Part shown: positions 29,201 through 43,415 of the stretch, in pieces
Layout of the letters: each line of letters opens with the position of its first letter
Position numbering within the stretch: the first letter of the stretch is position 1
Source: Aptenodytes patagonicus
Taxonomy: Eukaryota > Chordata > Aves > Sphenisciformes > Spheniscidae
Direction: 5' to 3'
Assembly (NCBI RefSeq): GCF_965638725.1
Contig: NC_134950.1
Span: 137,383,636 to 137,447,635 of the forward strand
DNA length: 64,000 nucleotides
Program-made: the position numbers and the translations under genes
The notes under the pieces: generated by a model
What the model was told of the DNA's origin: nothing
Seen by the model: only the letters and a program-made list of their open reading frames with translations
Databases searched by the model: none

Positions 29201-31351
29201 AATTCCAAACTAGAAACCTACTGTACGAGAAGGATGCTAATAAATGTGATTAGTTAAGTGGGCTTATATTTAAATTAAAAATTGATCATGAGAAAACACA
29301 ATTTCCTTCTTGTTCTGTCACCTGGTAGAAAAATGAATTGCACCATTGATATGGTTCACTAATCTAGACAAAGTAAGCAGGTAATGGGAGGTCAGTGTTT
29401 AGCAATTTCACCAAAATAAACTGAGAAGATAGTCAAGGTGATTTGCAAGGCCAAGTAAATATCCAAAGAACAGAGGATGAGCTTTACTGAAGAGGAGAGC
29501 ATGAAAGTGCTTATACCTCAGCACAGCACCAAACAATCACTTTATTACTTGACTAGGTCAAGACTGAGCATGTTGCACCCTATCTGAATCAGCAGCAAAC
29601 ATCCCAGCTTCTCTTCCTGTGCACACTTTGGATGCTTTGAGCTGAACTACCCTGCCCTAAGACACTGAGGAGGAAATAATTACTGGAGTACTCACTCTTG
29701 GTGTGCTTAAAGCTGTTTTTACCAGCTTGTTACGAAGTGTACATCGCTTCTAATTTACTTGGAGTTTATTTAAGGTTTCCCAAAAATAACATTTTGAAAT
29801 ACCAGTGCAGGATTTTTCATTATACATATAGCAAACCACTTTTTCATCATCATCATCATAAGGTGCCTGAAGCCCGTGTGTACTGAGACAGATTTAGTTA
29901 TGGAAAGGAAGAACTAATTACTAACAGAAACAAACAAAAAAAAATTAAAATCTTCATATACTCTTCCCTTTTTAGCAAAAGTAAGGCAAAGTCAGTTCTT
30001 ACTGTTTCAAAACCCCTCCTTTTGTCATGTACTTTGTAACTTTACCACTCTTTTCAGAAGAGATTTTTATAGTGGGATGCCTCTTCCCTCTTTCTTTAGA
30101 TTTGTCACCCACCAGCTCATCTATATGGGTGAATGTGGAACATTCTCTGAAATATATGTAGGGCTTTATTTTTTAAAGATACTTCTTTGTACTTCGAAGC
30201 ATCTGCACAGCAATGTCTCCAGTTGGACAATCACTCATGGAAGACTCATATTCTAGAGCTCACTCTTGAAAAAAAATGAAAATTGAAACTGAAGATTGAA
30301 AACTGAAGTGAGTAGTCTCAAACAAGTTGTACAGCACATGAGGTTTCCAAAGTCTAATAGTAAGTTCCATTATTTTTGCTCAACACTCCTCTGGTCAGCC
30401 TTTATTTTTAGTAAGGTCAGTAATGATTATATTTGTATTTAGCAAAACGTTGTATTTAATAAAAAATATTGCCATTATTACCTTCAGAGCACGTCTCCTT
30501 AAATAATAAAGATGTCATGAAAAAGCAATCCTCAGAATAAGCAAGGTGCAATTAAAGAGTGAAATAACTAAAAAGTGAGGATAAATAGAGGCAGAGGGCA
30601 CACTAGAGAGAAAAGAAAAGACAAGACATTTCTAATCATATTTGAAATGGGACAAAGAGGTCGAGAAATATAAAAAGCTATTCTGGATGATTGAACAGAT
30701 GAGCTGCAGCAATTTTGTCTACACTGAATTTTGTCTGAGCTGAAATAGCAAGAGGCTACCTACTGCATATACCTGGGCATATGCAATATTCAGATAAAAA
30801 ATGAGCAACAACTTGTGATTGGAGGAGTTCAACTGTTATTTTTGTATAGAGACGAGACCCTGACGTTGATAGCTGGCTTCCTGCATGTACACATGTCTAG
30901 TAATGTAGTCTTCTTCAAAGAATTAATTTCTATACAGTTAGAAGAAACTAACCCCAACAGGTAACTTTGAACTGAAATGAAAATTATATGTAACCTGTAA
31001 AACCTTAAATATTTGAAAACAGGTTAAGAACTACTTCGTTGAACTTCAATGTTAGGGTCAAATATTCATGTTTTAATCCATCTCAAAATGTGTCCAGCCC
31101 TTCCTCGTAGGTAGGGAACTTTTTTCAGAGTTTAAGGACCCCAAATTCATACCTTGCATGATGCCTGTGATTAAGTCCACCTATACACCTGGTGGTATTT
31201 AGCAATTGTATTAAACAATTTTCCCTCTCCCTATTTCCATCATGCATTGCTGTCAAGTCTACTTTCTTGTGTTTTAAAAGGAGTTAAAATATACACAATG
31301 AACAAGAAATATTTAGGAAAAAGATAGTCCTTAGAAAAAATGAGCATTACA
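26246..31351. other. Intergenic, no gene seen
   Basis: AT-rich non-coding sequence without a recognisable gene. A 14-bp-period direct repeat of ATTAGGACATG lies at 27511-27535 and includes the palindrome GGACATGTCC. A short (CAT)n run occurs near 29845-29861. Open frames here (at most 116 codons at 27033-27383) show no domain. Confidence 0.55.
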
Positions 31352-31930
31352 TGGTGGGTTGGCCCTGAGTAGCAGTCAAGCACCCACACAGCCACTCGCT
31401 CACTCCCCGCCTTCCAGGGGAATGGGAGAAAATAGGAAGAAGAAGAGAATCAAAATAAAGACAGGGAAATCACTCAGCAGTTACTGTCATGGGCAAAACA
31501 GACTCAGCTTGGGGAATTTAACTTAATTTACAACATTTAATTACTGATTCAGATATTGGAAAACAAAGATGACAAACATTTAAATACTATAGGCTGCAGT
31601 CCCTTTGGGGGTGCATGTCCCTTTGGTGGGCTCATCCATGGGCTGCAGTTCCTTTAGGGGAGTCCCTGCTCCAGCACAGAGCACCTCCTGCTCCTCTGGC
31701 CTTGTTGTTCCTTTTCTCTAATTTCTGAAATAAGTTTTCACTGAGTCACCACAAACTCTGACTGGTTCAGAGGCAACACCAACTCCACTGTTGGGCTCAG
31801 CTGTGTCCTGCAGTGGGTCCATTGTGGAGGTGGCTGGAACTGGCTGTGTCTGGCACCGGTAGTCCTTGACCTCCTCCCACAGAGGTCGGTCATTAGGGCC
31901 CCCCCCCAACCTTGCCATTTATACACACAC
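31352..31930 (-). mobile_element. LTR-like element of an endogenous retrovirus (antisense), right boundary approximate
   Basis: On the minus strand the element ends ...GAGTGAGCGAGTGGC, then GGGCCAACCCACCA. This closely resembles the 3' end of the LTR at 15.33-15.89 kb, which ends with a similar GAGTGAGCGGGTGC and GGACCAACCCACCACA. The inner part also resembles a bird ERV LTR type I recognise (minus-strand words CCCAAGCTGAGTCTGTTTTGCC and GCTGGAGCAGGGACTCCCC, shown here only in part). A TATA-like TATAAATGG lies at the 5' side on the minus strand (about 31914-31922). I could not define a matching target duplication, so the high-coordinate edge is uncertain. No retroviral coding region adjoins it. 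The two open frames near 31718-31941 are fortuitous. Confidence 0.7.
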
Positions 31931-34237
31931 ATTAGCAACATTATTGCAGAACATGAATTCAGTTGCTACGAAGTCATGCTTTTGGAAACCAATTTACCTT
32001 CTTGTGAAAAGTGCATGGCAGCTGTTGCCTGACTGATGTTCTCCTCATGAATAAAGTTCAACCTACAGGGCACAACTTGCCAGAACATGAGTCCTGGCTG
32101 ATTTGGTATCTAACAAGGCTTTATGCAGAGTACTCATCTTCAGCACTGGCCCTGTAGTCCATGAGGGCCTGAACATGAGCAGAGAGGTTGGGTCTTAATG
32201 AAACTGGAGACACAAGATGCTCTGCAGAGCTCAAGAGCTGGCTTGACTGCCAGACAGACCTGATTAGCCTGACTGGCACCAGCGGTAGATGGCTTTTGTT
32301 CCCTTCTAGTATTAAGAAAATGTACAGCAACATTAAATCTGCCATTGATCTGAAGGCTGCAAAGTTCAGTGCCTAAGCTGTTGGTGGAGGTTGAAGAGTG
32401 TTACTGACAGGAGAAACTGGTGTAACCAGTCTCATGAAGGTGTGCATATGCATATTTATACAAATGAACTGCATTTTTATAACAGTTATGCTATTAAAAC
32501 TGCTCTGATACCAACTCACGAGCAGGTACTCATTAATGCTCTGCAGACACAAAGCACCTCCCATTGGTTAAAATGAGTCGCAGTGCAAAAACTGAGTACA
32601 AATCCAATATGTGTTTTTCCAAGAACCTGAGAGACCAAGTCTGCACAAGAATAATTAGCAGCTGAAATAATTAGCAGTGTTAGCTCTTTTAGACCACAAT
32701 CAAATATTCACTCAAGCCTCAAGGATCCACTGAGTCAGTGTAGCTAAAGCAGAGCAGACTGTGTAATGAGCAGCGCATGAGGAGTTGGATCAGTCGCCTC
32801 TTACCCCTGGGCTCAAAAGGATCGGGTGGAGTAATGGTGGGAAGCCTTTTGGTATGGGTTCAGGCCAGTGTGTGTGCCATTGAGAGACACTTTTGCTGCT
32901 CTGTCCCACAAGTTAATGCGGACAAGACTAAGAAGAAGCTCCCTGGAAAATTAGCTTCAGAGTAGCTAAATTTAGGGAAATAAATTTCATGGAATTGATG
33001 AGAAGGAAACAACTTGCTTCTTTGTTTTTTCTTTTTTTATTACTTGGGTTTCTTTCTCAAGTCCCAGCCACTCAATTTGTTGCAGGAGGTGAAGTCTCCC
33101 CCTAAAAGCCAGTGCATGGAGCAGCAAAGTGCCACTGAACTCAGAGGCTTCCACGAGCCAAGGGAGACTGGAGTGACCTGTCTGCATCACTGTCATAGAG
33201 AGCAGAACCGGCCTCTGCATATCCTTTCCTTTTCTGAAAGGTGCTTATACTCTTAAGAGATCTCCTGGTATCAAGCAGTCCTGTGGTTGCACCAGAAAAA
33301 AAAAGTGGATGTGGAATCAAAGGAACAGTGTCTGTGAAAGATTCTTCCTTCCAAACACTTCTTAAAAATAAGGAGTGAAAAGTTGAATTCCATCAAAAGA
33401 CATATTTTTAAGTAGCTGTTACTGGATCTGTGTTTAGGAGCTTTATTACCTTTCTGTGAAGCTTTAGATCAAGGGGTTCTTCACCTAAAACTTCCCCCTC
33501 AAAATAAATAAAAAGTCTCCTGTACTTTGCAGAATCAACATATAACATTTAAAAAAAGCAGGTGGCATGTTGATAAATGTATGTGAGTCAAATTCTGCAC
33601 ATACTTAACTGAAGGTTTTTTTAATAAACACTTTTCTATATAACTGAAACATTTAGACAAAGATTAACCAGGAAGACCATGGAATAAAAATTAAGGATAT
33701 TAGTCTAAATAATTTATTACAGTGAGGGAAAACCTGGCTTAAGATTTAGAGGATCAAATACACCTTTTCCCTGCCATTGAAAAGAATAAATAGAAAATAA
33801 GAACAACAATACTATGTATCAGAAAGCAGAATTTGGTCCAGAGCTCCCCTGCCTGTTAGCTTGTTTTGTCCATGACACGTATTCTTGAGGTGAGATGACT
33901 TTATTCCAATTTTGTGACATTTTAGAATCACTTCATACTTTCTGTGAGCAGGAGCTTGGTGGGTGCAAAGCAGAAAAGAATGAGCTCAAAGACCTCTTCT
34001 CTGCTGCCAGGCATGAGACTTTACAAGAGACACCAGGCTTGGGAATGTCAGATGCCTGTCTAAATAACTGACAACTACAATGAAGTGAGGGCAAAAGTCA
34101 TTCCCAACCAGACTATATTTAAAACTGCTAACCTGAGCAGGCTTCATATTCTAGGAAACGTGTCTGAGATTCATCTTAAAAACCCTGCTGTGCGTTTCCA
34201 AGTTCAGTCATCAGCTCCAGTACATTTTTAAATGAGA
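31931..34237. other. Intergenic, no gene seen
   Basis: Non-coding sequence. Near 32650-32680 the word AATAATTAGCAG is repeated with a 16-bp period. Open frames are all 80 codons or less and unrecognised. Confidence 0.5.
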
Positions 34238-34281
34238 GAGTTACTGAGCAAAACTAGCTGAGTTACTGCACAAAACTAGCT
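34238..34281. repeat. 22-bp tandem duplication
   Basis: GAGTTACTGAGCAAAACTAG (start of copy 1, 34238-34259) is followed directly by a second 22-bp copy (34260-34281) with two mismatches. This is a small local duplication without known function. Confidence 0.9.
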
Positions 34282-34779
34282 ATAGGGAAAGTTACATTGT
34301 GCTGATGAAAACAAAATATCCTATGTTACATTACAGCAAAGCTACCTTAGAAACCATCTGCTGTCACAAAACTTCTATCTGGGTCTATGCATTTAAAAGA
34401 ATTAGTTTCATTTATGATCTGAGGTTGTGCTTTGCTCAGAGACCTATCAAGAGGTAGATTAGCTGTGGATATAATGTTAAATTCCAGTCAACGCAGAGGC
34501 AGAAGGAATAAGACCACTATCCAAAGGGTCTGGTGGTTGTGTCCCAAACCACTGAGTGGGCACCAAGCTCACGGGTCAAATTCTTCACCGCATGAATATG
34601 ACCTGCTCCTGCCAAAATCAGTGGGAGCAGCATGCCGACATTGCAAGGGAGAGAGTTTGACAAAGAAACGGAGATATATTTCTGCAGAGAAATCTTTCTT
34701 GTGTTCTTTATGAGTATTGTTTGGGGTTTTTTTTTACAAGCCTGCAAAGCTACGGGATATTGAGAAAATAGATATTGGA

Positions 34780-34855
34780 TGAAATCCCGGTTCCCCTAAA
34801 GTCATTGGGAAAATTCCTATTGACTTCCCCAGGGTCAGCTTCCATCTGCAGTATG
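34780..34855. repeat. Old palindromic repeat, copy 1
   Basis: The left arm contains GAAATCCCGG...AAGTCATTGGGA and the right arm TCCTATTGACTT...GGGTCAGCTTCC. The arms are diverged reverse complements. The core pair 'AAGTCATTGG / CTATTGACTT' matches a repeat type I know from sauropsid genomes (arms like CCATTGAAGTCAATGG), for which I do not assign a name. Similar copies lie at 54685-54745 and 60010-60066. Confidence 0.55.
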
Positions 34856-35937
34856 GTCCCTTGTGTATTCTTTCTTGGTGACACCCAAATAAAATGTCTT
34901 TTGCTTACAAATCAAAACATGGGGTTTTTTTTAAGCTGCTAGCTCTTTCAGCTCAGCATGGTAGCTGAAATACAAGCTGTGCTCTTCTCTGCATCTCCTA
35001 TTATTACCTGTCATAAAGAATCCACAATTAGGGTTTAGCTGGCAATTTCGCTGCTGATACACAAGGCAGATGAAAATCCAGATTGTTCTTCCAAAATAGT
35101 TTTAGCTGTATGTTGCCAATAAAATAGCTTTTTGTGGTGGTGTTGGAATAGTAAGCAGATATGTACCTCCATCCCCACTGCCAGATTGGAAGCCCAATGA
35201 AATCAGTCGGATGGACTCCCACCTAGTAGAAAATTAATATACTCCACGATGTTGCTATCATTTAATTTCTACAGTCCTGTAGTTGGGTTTACTGCAGCAG
35301 CTATTCCAGTGTACCTGATCTCTGCAGGAGTTTTTTGAATTACTTCAGTGGCAGCAGGACCAAGCCTGTAATACTTGATACCACTACCTGCAGACACACA
35401 CAGGAAGAAGCTGGTAGTTTTAAATATTTTTTCAAACAAATGTGACTTTAAAGAACCCAAACTAAAAGAGAAATATTCATAGATATGAGCATTTCTACAA
35501 TACCACAGTAATCTGTTGAAAGACTTTCTTTTTTAACCTACTGAGGAGTGAGAAATGGAAGACGAGAGAGGATGAGTAGGGAACAAATAGGGTGTTCAGA
35601 GTATGAAGAGGGACTATTTTTCTTTTGCAGATTGACCAGTGGAGCAGGAAATGCCTTGTACCTGATTTAGGAGTTTAAGTGAGGCAATTTCTTTATACGT
35701 CGTGTGAGAAAATAACGGAAGAATGTCAAGGAGGACTGTAAACACGCTCAAGTGACTTGCAGCTGGGGTGTAGAAAAACACATGTATCATACTTATCGTT
35801 TAGTTTTGTGTGCTCGACAAGTAGAACATCTGTGTTTCGATAACATAGGCCTGTGATAGACTCAGAGGCACCCTGTCAAACATGCTTGAGATTTCTGCCC
35901 TGCTGTGGGAAAGATCAAAGCACAGTGGTAAATTACA
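34856..35937. other. Intergenic, no gene seen
   Basis: Non-coding. At 35185-35222 the words CCCAATGAAATCAG and GGACTCCCACC look like a further half copy of the palindromic repeat seen at 34.8 kb. No gene-like frame is present. Confidence 0.45.
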
Positions 35938-36062
35938 CCTGCGTGAATCCCTGATACACAGGCGAAAACGGCAGGTTCGGCGATCCTCTAGCAAGGACCG
36001 AGCTCCGCGGTGCCTGCGTTCCCACTTGTGTGCCTCTGCCTGGGTGCTGCTCCGGGGATCCC
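35938..36062. promoter_or_regulatory. Isolated CpG cluster, possible regulatory element
   Basis: About ten CpG dinucleotides fall within 35941-36053, including ATCC-flanked GGCGAAAACGG, TTCGGCGATCC and GACCGAGCTCCGCGG. The surrounding tens of kilobases are CpG-poor apart from the TMEM196 promoter. Such a patch could be an unmethylated enhancer, the promoter of an unannotated non-coding RNA, or a recent GC-rich insertion. Two overlapping open frames (117 codons +, 122 codons -) cross it but have no recognised domain. Confidence 0.35.
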
Positions 36063-37559
36063 CCAGTTCACAGGGTAACAAAAGTAAATTTACTGTTTGC
36101 GTTTCATCTGTGGTTTTGTGTTTGTTCCTGCATCCCGCCTGTTGTCGGCTCACACACATAGAAAACATTAGTTTTCAAGTTGCATGCAGGGCAGACAAAC
36201 TAGTTGGCCTACACCTTGATCTCTGTAGCTGCTGAAGATGACTGGTATGATGACTTGCGGAGGGTGTCGGAAACCTTACATTCCTTTCTGTGAGAAATGC
36301 TTCTAACTTGATTTCTGTCCTGTTGGAACAATGTCAAGTTAAGATGTTTCCTTTTGCCACAGAATGTCAACATCAAGTTAATAGTTATTATTATATATAG
36401 AATAATTTCACATCAATCCACAAAAAAATGGAAAACAAAATGACTAAGAGGAAATAAAGCAAATCTTTCACATTTTTTTAATTAAAAATGTTATTGAAAT
36501 TGAGTCATTCCCATGTAATTTATATTTTCTTGAAAGAACTGATCTCCTAAAATTGTTTGACCCTATCTATTTATAGATATTGTTTGTACTGCTCTTCTTA
36601 TTTGTTTCTTATTGCATTACTGCTCAAATAATTTCAAATTGTGATTTATGCTTATATGGCAACACAAAGGATTGAAGCCAGCAACATCTATTAAAATAGC
36701 CTGTATCAGAAAGTATGCTGTATTTACCTTATCCTGAGGCATTTTCCTGTGATCTCTTTGAAATAATTTAAGTTGAAAAACATTATTATGGAGCTAAAAT
36801 ACACTGAATAATAGTTGGTTGTTTTGGAAACTGAATAACAAGAAATAACTTCAGCCCTTTTTGTCAAGCTACTAATTGTTTTGTTTATTTAAATTAAGAA
36901 AACTGTATGCCTACGGACATGTTATGAGTTCTCAAGATTATACAGCATTATCTCTGCCCAGCAACAAAGATTTAAAAAAAATTCTGTAATTAATGTTTCT
37001 CTTCACATACTTTTGTAAATGGAGAGCAGAAATTTTAAACCAAAAAGGACTGCTTTATTTCCAAAAAAAGGAAAGGCTGGTTTAGTGGTTCTTCAGTTAA
37101 TTGGAGGCCTTTATCCTGCTTGAAACAAGAGTGGAAGTCAGGGACATAGCCTGTCCTCAAGAGCCGGGGTGGTTATCATGAACCATCTCGCAAGGAAACC
37201 TTGCTTAAATCCATAAACTGTTGGGGACCTTCCTTTTAATGAGGATACTGTCTTGCTGACAGGCTCTGGGCCGAAGGATCATCATGTCTGTCCAAAAGCA
37301 CAGAACATTGTGCCTCGAGCTGGCATCACAGCAAAACCCTACTGATTCAGACCTGGAGTGACAACACTTACTGCTTTCTTCTATGTGAACAAACGGCACT
37401 GGAGCAGGCACAGTGCTGACGTGTAACAAGAACCAGCCCCTGAGAAGGGCATGCTCTATGTCGAATCAGACAAAAAGGAAAGCGCAAGGATTATTTTTAT
37501 CTTACAAATGGGAAATGCAGTATGAAAATAAGAACCTTGTGAGAGGGCTCACATGGTCT
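36063..37559. other. Intergenic, no gene seen
   Basis: Mostly AT-rich sequence (especially 36.3-37.0 kb). No coding evidence. Confidence 0.5.
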
Positions 37560-37900
37560 GAATGTGCATAAATACCTGAAGGGAGGGTGCAAAGAGGACG
37601 GAGCCAGGCTCTTTTCAGTGGTGCCCAGTGGCAAGACAAGAGGCAATGGCCACAAACTGAAACATAGGAGGCTCTGTCTGAATATCAGGAAACACTTTTT
37701 TATGGTGAGTGTGACTGAGCACGGGCACAGGTTGCCCAGGGAGGTTGTGGACTCTCCATCCTTGGAGATATTCAAAAGCTGTTTGGACATGGTCCTGGGC
37801 AGCCGGTTCTAGGTGTCCCTGCTTGAGCAGTGGGGTTGGACCAGATGACCTCCAGAGGTACCTTCAAACCCCAACCATCCTATCATTTTGTGATTCTGTC
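37560..37900 (+). mobile_element. CR1 LINE 3' end (sense)
   Basis: The + strand frame at 37564-37812 encodes the C-terminal end of CR1 ORF2: KYLKGGCKEDGARLFSVV near the start, then TRGNGHKLKHRR, LPREVVDSPSLEIFK and a natural stop (TAG at 37810). It is followed by the characteristic 3' UTR words GGTTGGACCAGATGACCTCC (about 37834-37853) and a terminal ATTTTGTGATTCTG. The frame is still open over about 80 codons, suggesting a fairly young copy. It is strongly 5'-truncated and therefore immobile. Confidence 0.95.
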
Positions 37901-40900
37901 TCATCAGCAAATCTGGAAACCGACCCTGCCACTGCTCACCCTCAATCCAATGGTGCAGGAAACCCCTTACTCTGTGCCTCTGAGCTTAAGTTGTTTGTAG
38001 AAGTTTATTCACTCATTTTTATGTTATTTTCAGGGAACAACAGGTTCTTATTTAATAGACACCATGACTTAATGAGAAGCAAATATTCTGATTCTTATAT
38101 ATACTTAGATCCCTTTATGCTGCTCTGGAAATGCTAGGGTTATATGTGAGCATGTGGTGTAGAAACGACTTAGTGTGTCACAGAAGTGTTTCCTCTCATT
38201 TTTACATCTGCTGATGGCACAGTAGTTTCAGTCACATATTCCTGATTTATAGTGATATAAGGGAATACAAAGTATATCTGGATGGGGCTTTTTTTTTTTA
38301 TTTAACTTTAAATGTGACTATGAATTTGGCTTAGTAAATTTGTGGCGTATTTCACTAGCCTTGCAGGTTTTAGTCTGGTGAATGTTTTCTGGGTTTTTTT
38401 CAAGTTGTGATGACCTGTTTTCTTCTTTATCAATATTATATAGATAGGGCCATATACAAATAGCTTATCTGTCTCTGCATGCTAGGAAGATTTCAGAAAA
38501 GGCTTTGTTTAGATCCTAAACAAGTAAGAACATCTTTTGTTTGTTTGACATATTTAAATTATTTGAATGCTTAACTGGGGCAATCGCATTCTTCTCTGAA
38601 AGTGCAGGTATTCCTTCTAAATCAATAATCAGAAGGAGGAACATTAATCTGGAGCAATGCTAAAGCAGTTACAATATAAAAAGACAGTCTCCTGTAAACA
38701 ACATGTTTGTTTTTTTTTTTTTTATATTCTTCAAATTCCTTATCTTGGTTTGTAATACAAACCCCCTACAGTGACGGGAACCATGAATGAATTACAAACA
38801 ACAAGACAATCTTCCAGGGGTGATGACTTTCCCCGAGGTACTACAGCTCTGAGAAATAGCTGACAAATAAAAAGGTGTATGTGATGTGGTAGGAGTAGGT
38901 AAAGTTAAAAAGCATAATTATTCTGTAGTTAAATACGGGTGCAGGAGGCTTTTATTCATATCCATTCCCACAGGTTAGATTCTTGGGTGATAATTCATTG
39001 GTTCAGCTCCACCAGATTAAAATAGATTAATGCACTCAATGCTTAATTCTAAGTCTATTTAAGTCTGTAAATGACAGACATTTGTTTGTTTGATCTATGT
39101 TGAGTTGCTTTTGACCACATTAGCTAGGAACCAATTAAAATATGCTTATTTCAGTGTTGCTTTATCTTTTCCTTCCAATTCCCAAATATCATGGAAGAGC
39201 AAGCAGAAATCTATGTTGTTATTTTTAGAGTGTTACTGAAGGGAGATGAGGTACCATGGCCAGAGGGAAAATATATTTTCTCTTTATTATATTTAAGTGG
39301 CCTCTCTTTTTTTCTCCAAAATATTTTTTTCGTAAAAGCATCTATTTCTGAACTGTCACCATTTTTCATATAGGCATCTTGCAGGCATGATACAATTTAC
39401 ATTATATTTTAATTTAATTTTAATAATAACTTTAAAATATCTTATTTTTTAAAAATTATGTGTACATTTAGCATTTCATTTTCAAAAGCAAAATACTGTT
39501 TTGGGGACATTTACTTTAGACTAAAAGTTAATTTTTGAGAAAAATATACAGCTCAACTCTATTAAAAATTATTCCCAATACACTTGGGAGAAAACGCTCA
39601 TATCGAATGTACTAAAAGGGAAACATCCTGAAATGGCTGGCAGGTCATAAAAATAGTTTCCACTTTTTTTTTTTTTCATGGTAGTATTAAAGCAGTCAAG
39701 AGATGCAAAGCGTAATCAGTGACTTCTGTGGGTATGGTTTAAACTGAGAGAGCTTGGAACAACAGTGGGGGAAATCATGTTTTCGCAAGAGACAGTCTGT
39801 TCAGGCCCAGCAAAACAAGAAATGTAAAAAGCAAGTGGGAATGAAGCCTCCTAGAGATGGCTGAGACGGCCTAAGGCAGTGCTCTTCCTCCCCTACCAAA
39901 GGTCTGATGGAGGCTCTCGCTTGCTCTCAGAGTAGCATAGTCCCAGCTCTGAAAGAAAATGTCAGTCCCCTGAAGATAACCTGTTCTGTTCCATCAGAGG
40001 CTGCAGTGCTTGCAGATGCATTTTAAGGAAGGCATGAGTCTCTGGAGGCTTTTAAAATACACATTTCTTAGACTACTATTGTTTTATTTTAAGATGCTTT
40101 GATTTTCTCTCTGCGCACACACACAAAAACACCCTCAAAAATAATTATGCAGTAATAAGCAGTTTTTAAAGTAGTTTGGTGTAATTATAATATGGAGGTA
40201 TAACACACAACGTCAAAAAATTTATCAGGAACACATATTGGGGAATGAGCTTTGAATCAGAAACCAAAACACAGGTCTCTGATCACCTTTTCAAGATGGA
40301 AAGCGCTAAGCAGAAGTGAAAATACTATTGCAATACGACTGTTAGAAATTGTTACAAAATCATTCTTTACTATTAGCTAGTACTCACTGTTCTGCTAGTT
40401 GGGAAGGTATGGGATTTTTTTGGGTGGCTCAACTACAGTAATTGCTGCCAGATGGATGCAATTTTAAGACCATTATTTGTAATCCTTCCTGTGCCCTCAG
40501 TGTTTTGTCTTGAAACAATTGCAATTAGGATGTTCCTCAGCAGTTTTTTGCTGAGACACATTCTTTTCTTGCTCACCCAGGTTAAAACGCTACTAAATTA
40601 ATCAGTGTACAATTTAGCTAAGGAATATAGCTTTGTTGATACGCTGTTATTTTTAACATTTAATTAGAAAGAGTCAGAGAGCTGATTAGCAGTACAGTAT
40701 GATAGCACAGATCATTAAGACTCAGATGCAAACCTAAGTGCATTATCTTGTTCCACCACGTGCAGGTGGCAATTACCTGTGTAAGCAGAGCTCTCCTGGC
40801 ACGAAGCACGGCAGTACCTAAGTGAGGGCAGATTTTGACGATGGGACCTGGTTTCTTTGTCAGATATGCGTGAACTGATCTGACTGAAACCCACGGGAAC

Positions 40901-43415
40901 CACATGCACCAAGGGCAACCAGCAGTCCAGAGGACTCAAGGTGTGTCTCTAGGGATGGTTGTTTCAGACACACTTACTCTTCAGAGCTATAAGGCCAGAA
41001 TCCTAACTTATAATATTACATCTATAGCATATATTCATATAAAGCCCAGATGTGATTTTATTAGGTGAAAAAAGAGCCAGGGTGCCTTTGGCCTCCTCCT
41101 GCTGTTAACACTGGTCATTTTTGCATAAGCTCCCTAATCCCATGACAGTGATGTGACTGGACAACTTTCCCAGCCAAACAGCAGATCTAGCTGCTGCTGC
41201 TGCTAAACTGTCATCAATATACAGAAATTATTGAACAAAAAGAGTCTCACTTTTATAGATGGATGTAGTAGGATTTTAGTCTAGCAATATACCCTGTGTT
41301 GTTTCAGCTGTAAAAACTATTTGTAAATGTTGACCAACTAATAGCCATTACACAGCTATACCAAATTCAACTTACATTTCATTCAGTAGAAAGTTTTCTA
41401 CCAACTAGACAAGGAATTGGATCAGGCTATAGATCTTTAATAAAATCGTGTGTTACAGAAACTAACAATTTGGTGGGTGTAGTCCAAGAAAAACTATGAT
41501 TTCCACGCATGTTGACACATCGCTGTTTCAACTCTATACCCTCTGAGCTTACCATTTTGGTCTCCTTTTTCACTTTCTCCATACAGTGTGTTTCTTATAA
41601 AAATGACTATTACAGTTTGGCAAAGAAAAGGGATTGATGGAGGCATGTACGGTTGAAGGAAAACCTTTTTGTTAACCATTAATTCCTATTTTTGCCTAAC
41701 ATTGAAAAAATGGGAATAATTAAAGTTTAGTCCCCAAATACTTTCATTTTTATTTTTTATTTTTTATGATTTTTTTCTGTACTCTACCTTGGGCACAAAA
41801 GTTTAACAATTGTTTTGCAAAAGTATAATGCAACAAAAGAAAACCCAGTTCCAAATCTCCTCAAGTAACAGCCCAGATGCCCCATGCTGAAGGACTTTGC
41901 TAGACACAATACATCTCATAAGTGGAAAAAATTACTCAGTGGGAGATAGATTCTGATCTAATTAAAAGAGCTGGCAAAGGGGAAATAACCACACTCCTTT
42001 TTCATCTGCAAAACTATCCTAACAGGCTTCAGGTTAGGGTTCTTACCAGGGTTTGTCCCAGCTGTTACCTCTTTCATGACTCATCCAAAGAATATGAGCA
42101 GGCAGCAGCTGGAGCCTGGACTCTGCCTTTTTCTACAGTGTATCAGATGCCAAAAATGGGAGCAGATACTGGTCCTGAGGTTCTTGAGTGCTACTTTCTG
42201 AGTTGGCATTATTCCTAGTTACTGCGGCAGCATAAATCCCTATCATGCATGAGTTGAGTTATACAGTCTGTCAGGCCACTTAACGTGCAGGTTTGTTCTA
42301 GGCGTCGTTCAGGCCATGCTCCCATTTAGGCAAATGTGAGCTTTGTGAATCTACATGATGGAGGCTGTAATGACTCTGATTCAGCAAAGCCCTTTAGTGC
42401 ATATTTAGCTGTACATGTGTTAGGTTCATCCTCATTCAGGAGAGCGTTATTCATAAGGTGAATTTTCAACACACACTTGAGTGCTGTACTGTATGAGGGC
42501 TGATATTACTAAGACACCTTCTAACCTTTATTACTTGAATGCGCTGCAGGAGTCTAAAAAATGATGGCAGATCTATAATGTACTGAGGTTCTAGTTCGAC
42601 ACTCATTTCATGGCATTTTAGGTTTGAGAATGCTTTATTACAGCCTGTACTGTAAGAAAATATTTTGACTGCATTCAGATTGGAAGGGTTTAATTGAATC
42701 TCGATTTAATGAACTTCTGCGGAATATGAAACTGACCCCACAAAGTGAAGGCCAGAGACTGAAAGATGGCAGAATGTCAGACGGGTTATGTAAGTCATGC
42801 AATTCAAAGAGCACTTTAATTTACTATCCTGCAGAGACTGTTTATACATTCTGTTTATATAGCAAGACGGTAATGATGTTATCTCACTTCTGCTTTGTTT
42901 TGAACATCCAAGGTTAATGTATTAAAACAAAAAAAGGTGACTAAGTCAGGATTTTTCCCAGGCATTGCATCGAATGAATTATTTGGAATAAAGATTTGTG
43001 TTCCTCTTTTTATTTCGGATCAGTATGCTTAGTGTTCATCCCAGCCAGCAGCGTAAATTGGTGGAGACTTCTTGCAAGCAGAGACAACATAAATGTCATT
43101 TGAAAACTGCTCAGTTTATTGCAGAGGACAAGATGAAAATGAGATGTGTTCAGATGTCAGTGAGATCCTTGTGGCATATCTGGTGCTAGGAACTGTATCT
43201 GGTAACTTTTGTATGCTCACACCTAGTATGGTGGTCCATTACTTAAAGTGCAATAGCTTCAAGACTGTAGGCAGGTTTCAGAAATGGCCTGAACAAAATG
43301 CTCTGTCTCAGTAGATTTAATGATTACTGAGTAGAGTATAAGAAAGCACTGCATAGCAATGGCTTTTTTAATTTGTAGAGCTGCTATAAGCATGCTATAT
43401 ATCTCTATAACACCT
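37901..43415. other. Intergenic, no gene seen
   Basis: Non-coding. It contains an AT-rich stretch near 39380-39480, poly(T) tracts near 38708-38723 and 39664-39677, and a (CTG)n run at about 41192-41206. Open frames of up to 130 codons are unrecognised; the longest (37745-38137) overlaps the CR1 tail in another frame. Confidence 0.55.
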